13,306 nt of DNA. Origin: Sedimenticola sp. Its GTDB lineage: Bacteria > Pseudomonadota > Gammaproteobacteria > Chromatiales > Chromatiaceae. The DNA lies in NCBI GenBank assembly GCA_027038775.1, contig JALWGP010000144.1, positions 1 through 13,306 of the forward strand, read 5' to 3'. Positions 8,540 to 13,306 of the stretch are shown one piece after another (the first letter of the stretch is position 1; the number at the start of each line of letters is the position of its first letter). A program made the translations under genes and the position numbers. Below the pieces are notes generated by a model that was not told where the DNA came from, searched no databases, and saw only the letters and a program-made list of their open reading frames with translations.

Positions 8540-10090
8540 TCAGATCTGCGACTCAATCGGCAGCCACCTCAGAAAGAAGATCCCCAGCTTCCGCCAGAAC
8601 CCCGCATGGGGCTCGCTCTCCAACGTGGCCCTGCGACCGTTCACCCGGCCATGCCACAGGATCTTTTCCTGCCCGGTCTCCGGCTCCTTCACCAGCTCGA
8701 GGCGGAAGGCTTCCTCCGGCACGTCCCGGTCAAAGGCATTGGCGACCTCGCCCGCCAGCTCCGGCGACTCGATCACCACACCGATCTCCGTATTCTGCAC
8801 CACCGAGCGCGGATCCAGGTTGAGAGAGCCGATGAAGAGCGTCCGCCGGTCCACCACGAAGGACTTGGCATGGAGGCTGGACTTGGACCTGCCCACGTAG
8901 CCTTCGCTCATCTCCTTGCGCTCCTCCTTCGAAGTGACGCGGTTCAACTCCCACAACTCCACCCCCGCGCGCAGCAGCGCCTTGCGGTACCGAACATAGC
9001 CCGCATGGACGATGGAGACATCGGTGGAGGCCAGGGAGTTGGTGAGGATACGCACTTTCACCCCCCGCTCCCGCAACCGGCGGAAAAAGGCCACCCCCGC
9101 CTTGCCCGGCACGAAATAGGGTGACACCACGATAAGCTCCCGCTGCGTCGACTCCAGGTAGGGCAACAGCTCGTCGATGAGGCGTGAATCCGCCTGGTCG
9201 GGGGCCTGCAACAGCTTTTCCGGAGGATCGGCGAAGACCCGGGCCCTGGCCCACGTGAAACCGAGACGACGAGCCTTCAGCCGGCGCGCGAGGTCCGAAT
9301 GGCGCAGGCGGTCGAGATAGGTGGAATGCTCCAGCTCCCGTGCCCGCTCTTCGAACCGCCGACGCAAGTCAAGGTGGTCCGCCTCGGTGGGCCTGCGTTT
9401 CGCCAGCAGCGGCGCCGGATAGCTCAGCTCGTGGTTCCAGTACTCGTCGAACGAACTGGAAACCTCCCGGGCCACGGGGCCGATGCCCAGCACGTCCAGG
9501 TCCTGGAAGGCCAGTTCGGGATCGCGCTCGAAGTACTCGTCCCCGATGTTGCGCCCACCGAGGACGGCGGCCATGTTGTCCACGGTGAACGACTTGTTGT
9601 GGGCGCGGCGGGTCTGGCGGCCGAAGCCGGTGACATATTGCCAGAGGCGGCTCACGTTGCGCCCAAAGGGGTTGAAGATGCGCACCTCGATATTGGGATG
9701 AAGGTCGAAGGCGGCAATGCGGAAGTCACGGTGCCCCTCGTCGATGTCGTCGAGGAGAATACGCACCCGCACGCCCCGGTCCGCCGCTTTCAGGACCTCG
9801 TGCATGAGCAGGGTGCCCACGTGGTCGTCATGGATCATGTAGTACTGCAGGTCGATGCTCTTCGTGGCCAGCCGCGCCAGGGCAGCGCGCGCCACGAAGG
9901 CGTCCAGACCGTTGCCCAGCAGGTAGAAGGCGGACATGCCCTCGGCGCTGCGCGGGTCCGCGCGCCAGACGCGCCCAAGGGGGGTCCCCTCCACGTCGGT
10001 GAAGGCGGTGGAGGAAGGGCGTTCCATGTTTTCCGGCAGCACCGCGCATCCGCCCAGAAGGCCCGCCAGCAGCAGAAGCACCAGTCTCAT
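8540..10090 (-). CDS. Phospholipase D-family lipoprotein, ClsC/YmdC-like
   Basis: This is a two-HKD phospholipase D superfamily enzyme, probably a cardiolipin synthase or another phospholipid head-group transferase. The N-terminus is a lipoprotein signal with a lipobox ending LLGGC (lipidated C15). The following Ala gives no inner-membrane retention signal, so an outer-membrane anchor facing the periplasm is likely. The first HKD is H164, K166, D171 (AHNKSFTVDN) and the second is H407, K409, D414 (LHAKSFVVDR), each followed by the expected G-S/G-x-N block. At 516 aa it is somewhat longer than E. coli ClsC (about 473 aa). AGGA lies 6 nt before the ATG. It starts 12 nt after the upstream cardiolipin synthase and is surely co-transcribed with it. 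E. coli ClsC works with YmdB; no ymdB is seen here. Confidence 0.85.
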   Translation of the reverse strand: MRLVLLLLAGLLGGCAVLPENMERPSSTAFTDVEGTPLGRVWRADPRSAEGMSAFYLLGNGLDAFVARAALARLATKSIDLQYYMIHDDHVGTLLMHEVLKAADRGVRVRILLDDIDEGHRDFRIAAFDLHPNIEVRIFNPFGRNVSRLWQYVTGFGRQTRRAHNKSFTVDNMAAVLGGRNIGDEYFERDPELAFQDLDVLGIGPVAREVSSSFDEYWNHELSYPAPLLAKRRPTEADHLDLRRRFEERARELEHSTYLDRLRHSDLARRLKARRLGFTWARARVFADPPEKLLQAPDQADSRLIDELLPYLESTQRELIVVSPYFVPGKAGVAFFRRLRERGVKVRILTNSLASTDVSIVHAGYVRYRKALLRAGVELWELNRVTSKEERKEMSEGYVGRSKSSLHAKSFVVDRRTLFIGSLNLDPRSVVQNTEIGVVIESPELAGEVANAFDRDVPEEAFRLELVKEPETGQEKILWHGRVNGRRATLESEPHAGFWRKLGIFFLRWLPIESQI

Positions 10091-10102
10091 CGATCGTCCT
10101 TC

Positions 10103-11527
10103 TCAGAGAACGGGCGCCAGCAGGGCGCTGCCACGCGCCTTGAGCCGTTGCAGAAAAGGTGCCCGTTGCAGTTCAAACGCCTCCACCTCGGTGGAGCGCC
10201 CCAGGTCCGCTTTCAGCATCTCTTCCACCCGGGCGGCGAAGGCCCGGTCCGCCACCGCCCCCGTCACCTCGAAGTTGAGCCGGAAGGAGCGGTTGTCGAA
10301 GTTCACCGTGCCGACGAGAGCAAGGTTATCGTCCACCAGCACCACCTTCTGGTGCATGAACCCCGCCTCGTAGAAATGGATCTTCGCGCCAAGACGGTGG
10401 AACTGGGAGAGATAGACATTCGCCGCGTGACGCACGAACCAGTTGTCATTGATACGCGGCGTGAGGATGCGCACTTCGGCACCCCGCAGCAATGCCAGGG
10501 AGAGGGAAACCTGGGTGGCCTCGTCGGGCACGAAATAGGGGGTGGCGATCCAGATGCGCCGGCGGGCGGCGTTGAGCACGGTGGTGAAGAAGAGGCTGGC
10601 GGTCTCCAGGTCGTCGGCGGGCCCGGAACCCAGGATGAGCACATCCTGCCCCCCCTCCTCTGCCCCGGCCGCCGCCCGCGGCTTCCAGTTCAGATGGCGA
10701 AGCAGGCTCCCGTCGGCCCAGTACCAGTCGGACCAGAAAAGGGACTGGGCCACCAGCGCCGCCGGCCCCTCCACCCGCAGGTGGGTGTCGCGCCAGGGGC
10801 TCAGTTTCCGGTCCTCGCCCAGGTACTCGTTGCCGATGTTGAGCCCGCCGAGCCAGGCCTCGCGCCCGTCCACCACCACGATCTTGCGGTGGTTGCGGAA
10901 GTTGACCTGGAAGCGGTTGCCCGAACCCCGGGTGGTACCAAAGGGGATCACCGGAATGCCGGCATCGCGGTAGCGCTGCAACCATTCACCCGGCAGCTCG
11001 TAGCTGCCAATCTCATCGAAAAGCACATGAACGCGCACCCCCTCCCGCACCCGGTCGGCCAGCAGGTCCATGAACCGGGTTCCGCTGCGGTCGGCCCGCA
11101 GGATGTAGAACTGGAAAAGGATGTAGGACTCGGCACGGCGGATGCCCTCCTCGATGCTGCGGTAGGTCTCCTCGCCATCCACCAGCAGCTCCACCCGGTT
11201 GCCGCCGAGAAAGGGCGCGAGCGACAGTCTGCGGATGGCGCGGTACTCGGGAAAGTGGTCCGGCCCCTCCACCACGAAACGGGCGAAGGAGTCATGGGCC
11301 TGCTGCCGCTCCTCCGCCATCAGCAGGTCGTGATCCTTGAGGGCATTGACGTAGCCCTCGAACCGGCTGCGCCCGAAGATCCAGTAGATGGGCACGGAGA
11401 GCAGGGGCATGGTGTTGAGACTCACCACCCAGGCGATGGCCCCCTGGGCGGTGCGGGTGTTGAGAATGGCATGCACCGAGGTGGCCAGGCCGGTGATCTG
11501 GAAGAGCAGGTAGACGAGGGTGAACAT
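10103..11527 (-). CDS. cls: Cardiolipin synthase, ClsA type
   Basis: Bacterial ClsA-type enzymes join two phosphatidylglycerols into cardiolipin plus glycerol at the inner membrane. Two hydrophobic segments (about residues 3-22 and 29-51) form the family N-terminus, followed by FGRSRFEGY. HKD motif 1 is H213, K215, D220 in FRNHRKIVVVDGREAWLGG, and motif 2 is H392, K394, D399 in MHQKVVLVDDNLALVG. The 474-aa length is usual for ClsA. The ATG at 11527 is 19 nt after the mscS stop; the Shine-Dalgarno is poor (a GGGCCGGG stretch), so coupling to mscS is plausible. Placed between a mechanosensitive channel and a second PLD enzyme, it probably belongs to an osmotic or envelope-stress operon. ClsB is less likely because the N-terminal membrane helices are present. 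Confidence 0.93.
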   Translation of the reverse strand: MFTLVYLLFQITGLATSVHAILNTRTAQGAIAWVVSLNTMPLLSVPIYWIFGRSRFEGYVNALKDHDLLMAEERQQAHDSFARFVVEGPDHFPEYRAIRRLSLAPFLGGNRVELLVDGEETYRSIEEGIRRAESYILFQFYILRADRSGTRFMDLLADRVREGVRVHVLFDEIGSYELPGEWLQRYRDAGIPVIPFGTTRGSGNRFQVNFRNHRKIVVVDGREAWLGGLNIGNEYLGEDRKLSPWRDTHLRVEGPAALVAQSLFWSDWYWADGSLLRHLNWKPRAAAGAEEGGQDVLILGSGPADDLETASLFFTTVLNAARRRIWIATPYFVPDEATQVSLSLALLRGAEVRILTPRINDNWFVRHAANVYLSQFHRLGAKIHFYEAGFMHQKVVLVDDNLALVGTVNFDNRSFRLNFEVTGAVADRAFAARVEEMLKADLGRSTEVEAFELQRAPFLQRLKARGSALLAPVL

Positions 11528-11546
11528 GCCCGGCCCGCAGGACGCC

Positions 11547-12455
11547 TCAGCCCTGCTCCACCCTGCGCAGGTTCACGTCCATGGTGGGATAGGGAATCTC
11601 GATTCCCGCCTCGTCGAGGCGGTTCTTGATCGCCTCATTGGCATCGAACAGCACCTGCCAGTAGTCGCCGCTCTGTACCCAGACACGCACCAGGAAGTCG
11701 ACGCTGCTCTCCCCCAGCGCTTTTACCGCCACCAGGGGTGCCGGATCCTTCAGGATGCGCTCATCCTCCGCCACGAGCTCTTCCAGCACCCGCCGCACCT
11801 GTTTCAGGTCCGAGTCATAGGAGACGCCCACAATGATGTCCACGCGGCGCGTCTCCTGCGTGGAGTAGTTGACGATATTATCGTTGCCCAACTTGGCGTT
11901 GGGCACGATGATGGTCTTGTTGTCCCCGGTGAGCAGGGTGGTGGTGAAGATGTGGATGGCCTCCACCTTGCCGGTGACCCCCGCCGCTTCGATCACGTCG
12001 CCCACCTTGAAGGGGCGGAAGACGATGAGCAGGAACCCGGCGGCGAAGTTGGCCAGGGAGCCCTGCAGCGCCAGGCCGACGGCCAGGCCTGCGGCACCCA
12101 GCACGGCGATGAAGGAGGTGGTCTGGATGCCCAGCTGCCCCAGCACCGCCAGGGCCACGAAGACCATGAGACCGATGTAGACCATGCTGCTGGTGAAGCT
12201 GATGATCATCGGGTCCACGTCGGCCCGTTTCATCACGCGGACCACCAGGTGGCGGGTCCACTTGGCGGCCCACTTACCGATGTAGAAGATGGCGATGGCC
12301 GCCAGCACCCCGGGGAGGTAGTCCAGCAGCACCTCCTTGCCCTGCTCGAGCAGCCGGGCCGACTTCTCGGGATCCATGAGATCGGCGACCTGGGCCACCA
12401 CGTCCACGGGTTGGGCTGGGTTCTCCGTCGCCTTTTGCAGGGCTTCTCCGGTCAT
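11547..12455 (-). CDS. mscS: Small-conductance mechanosensitive channel MscS
   Basis: MscS is a homoheptameric inner-membrane channel that opens under membrane tension to release solutes during hypo-osmotic shock. TM1 covers about residues 44-66, TM2 about 84-106 and the pore helix TM3 about 113-146. TM3 reads AVLGAAGLAVGLALQGSLAN, the Gly/Ala packing pattern of E. coli MscS. The cytoplasmic beta domain begins FRPFKVGDVIE, and IIVPNAKLGNDNIVNYS is the usual family block. At 302 aa it is close to E. coli MscS (286). The frame is open upstream to 12632, but that stretch reads through a terminator and a tRNA. I chose the ATG at 12455 because AGGAGT sits 5 nt before it. It is the first gene of the mscS-cls-PLD set. 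Confidence 0.95.
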   Translation of the reverse strand: MTGEALQKATENPAQPVDVVAQVADLMDPEKSARLLEQGKEVLLDYLPGVLAAIAIFYIGKWAAKWTRHLVVRVMKRADVDPMIISFTSSMVYIGLMVFVALAVLGQLGIQTTSFIAVLGAAGLAVGLALQGSLANFAAGFLLIVFRPFKVGDVIEAAGVTGKVEAIHIFTTTLLTGDNKTIIVPNAKLGNDNIVNYSTQETRRVDIIVGVSYDSDLKQVRRVLEELVAEDERILKDPAPLVAVKALGESSVDFLVRVWVQSGDYWQVLFDANEAIKNRLDEAGIEIPYPTMDVNLRRVEQG

Positions 12456-12491
12456 CTGGCACTCCTTTTCGCACTCGTTCAGAAGGGAACG

Positions 12492-12497
12492 ATCATA
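12492..12497 (-). promoter_or_regulatory. -10-like element before mscS
   Basis: On the minus strand TATGAT (5 of 6 consensus bases) lies about 36 nt before the mscS start and after the tRNA terminator, where a promoter is needed. No good -35 is found 16-18 nt upstream. An alternative sigma factor or an activator would be consistent with a stress operon, but that is speculation. Confidence 0.3.
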
Positions 12498-12547
12498 ATC
12501 CAAGTGTTCTACAAAAGGCGAACCGCCCCTTCCCGCCAACAGCAACG

Positions 12548-12579
12548 AAAAAGGCCCGCCAGCGTTCCGCTGACGGGCC
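12548..12579 (-). terminator. Intrinsic terminator after tRNA-Pro
   Basis: On the minus strand GGCCCGTCAGCG (12579-12568) pairs with CGCTGGCGGGCC (12564-12553) around the loop GAA, as 12 pairs with one T-G wobble. Five Ts follow at 12552-12548. The hairpin begins 8 nt after the tRNA CCA end. This is the clearest Rho-independent terminator in the window and separates the tRNA from mscS. Confidence 0.92.
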
Positions 12580-12587
12580 CTTGATGC

Positions 12588-12664
12588 TGGTCGGAGCGAG
12601 AGGATTCGAACCTCCGACCCCCACAACCCCATTGTGGTGCGCTACCAAGCTGCGCTACGCTCCG
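12588..12664 (-). tRNA. tRNA-Pro (anticodon GGG)
   Basis: This is a full 77-nt cloverleaf. The acceptor stem pairs CGGAGCG with CGCTCCG, followed by discriminator A and an encoded CCA end. The D-arm is GCGCAGCTTGGTAGCGC. The anticodon stem CCACA/TGTGG holds the 7-nt loop ATGGGGT, so the anticodon is GGG, reading CCC. The T-arm loop is the standard TTCGAAT. The sequence is very like E. coli tRNA-Pro(GGG). It stands alone with its own promoter and terminator, between the MerR-type gene and mscS. tRNA genes are common integration sites, but no integrase or second attachment copy is visible here. Confidence 0.97.
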
Positions 12665-12676
12665 AGAGGAGCCGGA

Positions 12677-12705
12677 ATGTTAGGCGGAAGGGGTGCGATT
12701 GTCAA
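12677..12705 (-). promoter_or_regulatory. Sigma70-type promoter of tRNA-Pro
   Basis: On the minus strand the perfect -35 TTGACA (12705-12700) is followed after 17 nt by the -10 TAACAT (12682-12677). The tRNA 5' end lies 12 nt beyond the -10, so the leader would be only a few bases. The discriminator region is GC-rich (TCCGGC), as in promoters of stable RNAs under stringent control. Confidence 0.85.
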
Positions 12706-12719
12706 TCTCCCCGGGGCAC

Positions 12720-13076
12720 TTATCGCAGGATGCGCGCCACCTCTTCCAGCTCCGCCAGCAGCTGACGGATGATCTGGTGGCTCTGGCTCTTGTCCTGCTG
12801 GGCATCCTCGCCCTCGAGCTTCTGCCGCGCGCCGTTGATGGTGAACCCCTGCTCGTAGAGCAGGCTGCGGATCTGCCGGATCATGATCACGTCGTGCCGC
12901 TGGTAGTAGCGGCGGTTTCCGCGCCGCTTCACCGGCTTGAGCTGGGGAAACTCCTGTTCCCAGTAACGGAGCACGTGAGGCTTCACCTGGCAAAGCTCAC
13001 TCACCTCCCCGATGGTGAAGTAGCGCTTGCCCGGAATGGGTGGCAGCTCGACGTTACTGCTGTTCGGGTCCAGCAT
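12720..13076 (-). CDS. MerR-type HTH regulator encoded downstream of ihfA
   Basis: This is a small MerR-type DNA-binding protein of 118 aa. The winged helix-turn-helix spans about residues 18-60: [23 protein letters not shown], then the wing with [10 protein letters not shown] helical segment [20 protein letters not shown] follows. The C-terminus is short and acidic/Gln-rich with no cysteine cluster, so it is not a metal sensor of the MerR/CueR kind; its signal and targets are unknown. MerR-type genes of this size directly after ihfA are a common gammaproteobacterial arrangement. The start overlaps the 3' end of ihfA by 23 nt and lacks a strong Shine-Dalgarno, pointing to translational coupling. 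The stop codon is 55 nt before tRNA-Pro, whose promoter lies in that gap. Confidence 0.9.
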   Translation of the reverse strand: MLDPNSSNVELPPIPGKRYFTIGEVSELCQVKPHVLRYWEQEFPQLKPVKRRGNRRYYQRHDVIMIRQIRSLLYEQGFTINGARQKLEGEDAQQDKSQSHQIIRQLLAELEEVARILR

Positions 13077-13306
13077 AGGTCTCGACTCTCGATTTCAGTT
13101 TTTGACCGGGACGAAAAGTCACTACTCGACGAGCACTTACGAGTATTTCTTCACCCGTTTTGGGGTTCCTGCCAGGGCGCGCGTTCTTCTCCCGCAGGTC
13201 GAAGTTGCCGAACCCCGAGAGCTTCACCTGCTGACCGTTCTCCAAGGCGCCCCGGATCTCCTCGAAAAAGAGCTCCACCAGCTCCTTGGCCTCCCGCTTG
13301 TTCAAG
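13054..13306 (-). CDS. ihfA: Integration host factor subunit alpha, 5' end missing
   Basis: IhfA pairs with IhfB to bind and sharply bend DNA; it acts in nucleoid structure, sigma54 promoters, site-specific recombination and replication. The visible part reads [20 protein letters not shown], then [28 protein letters not shown] and [14 protein letters not shown], following E. coli IhfA almost residue for residue. The Arg-Pro-Gly-Arg-Asn-Pro block contains the proline that intercalates at the kink. The frame runs to the window edge and about 18 N-terminal residues are missing. The TTG near the edge is the internal Leu of the Leu-x-Lys-Arg stretch, not a start codon. Its stop overlaps the MerR-type gene by 23 nt. 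In gammaproteobacteria pheT usually lies upstream, which here would be outside the window. Confidence 0.96.
   Translation of the reverse strand, partial: LNKREAKELVELFFEEIRGALENGQQVKLSGFGNFDLREKNARPGRNPKTGEEILVSARRVVTFRPGQKLKSRVETYAGPEQQ

Noticed and set aside
9299..11629. Open frame of 776 codons on the + strand opposite the two PLD genes
   Set aside because: It runs antisense across two well-supported genes and the gap between them, has biased composition and no recognisable domain. It is a codon-bias artefact of high GC.
11520..12584. Open frame of 354 codons on the + strand opposite mscS
   Set aside because: It is antisense to mscS, rich in His/Asp/Gly/Gln, and runs into the tRNA terminator. 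No family resemblance.
12456..12632. Upstream in-frame extension of mscS
   Set aside because: It would read through the tRNA-Pro gene and its terminator, whereas a good AGGAGT ribosome site precedes the ATG at 12455.
12588..12664. Integrated island attachment site at tRNA-Pro
   Set aside because: No integrase, no duplicated tRNA 3' end and no shift in gene type on either side within the window.

Overview
The window is a gene-dense, GC-rich chromosomal segment of housekeeping type. It most likely comes from a gammaproteobacterium: IhfA, AccA, PurB, SlyD and MscS all read closely like the gammaproteobacterial forms, and a MerR-type gene sits directly behind ihfA. I see no integrase, transposase, phage gene, toxin-antitoxin pair or CRISPR array. 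All genes look intact except the two cut by the window edges.

Left part (1-5158): the 3' end of a sulfatase-fold (LtaS-like) gene on the + strand converges on a leftward set, uvrB > accA > tilS. accA and tilS overlap by 20 nt. The 297-nt uvrB-accA gap is almost filled by a nested palindrome of about 230 nt. Its 52-nt apex carries two small hairpins that both present the loop AGGGAT. Read on the + strand, one of them matches the CsrA/RsmA consensus ACARGGAUGU exactly. This is the most unusual object in the window.

Middle (5159-8539): a short divergent promoter region separates uvrB from three rightward genes: a PLP-dependent aspartate-type aminotransferase, purB (adenylosuccinate lyase) and slyD (FKBP-type prolyl isomerase). 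slyD has a leader with several GC-rich hairpins and ends at a perfect hairpin shared with the converging lipoprotein gene.

Right part (8540-13306): all genes point left. ihfA (5' end outside the window) overlaps a MerR-type regulator. A free-standing tRNA-Pro(GGG) follows, with its own sigma70-type promoter and a strong intrinsic terminator. Then comes a compact set of small mechanosensitive channel (mscS), cardiolipin synthase (ClsA type) and a phospholipase D-family lipoprotein (ClsC/YmdC-like). This last set looks like an envelope or osmotic-stress operon joining a tension-gated channel to two phospholipid-remodelling enzymes.

Gene calls rest on protein motifs and length read by eye. No database search was run, and all regulatory and RNA-structure calls are predictions.
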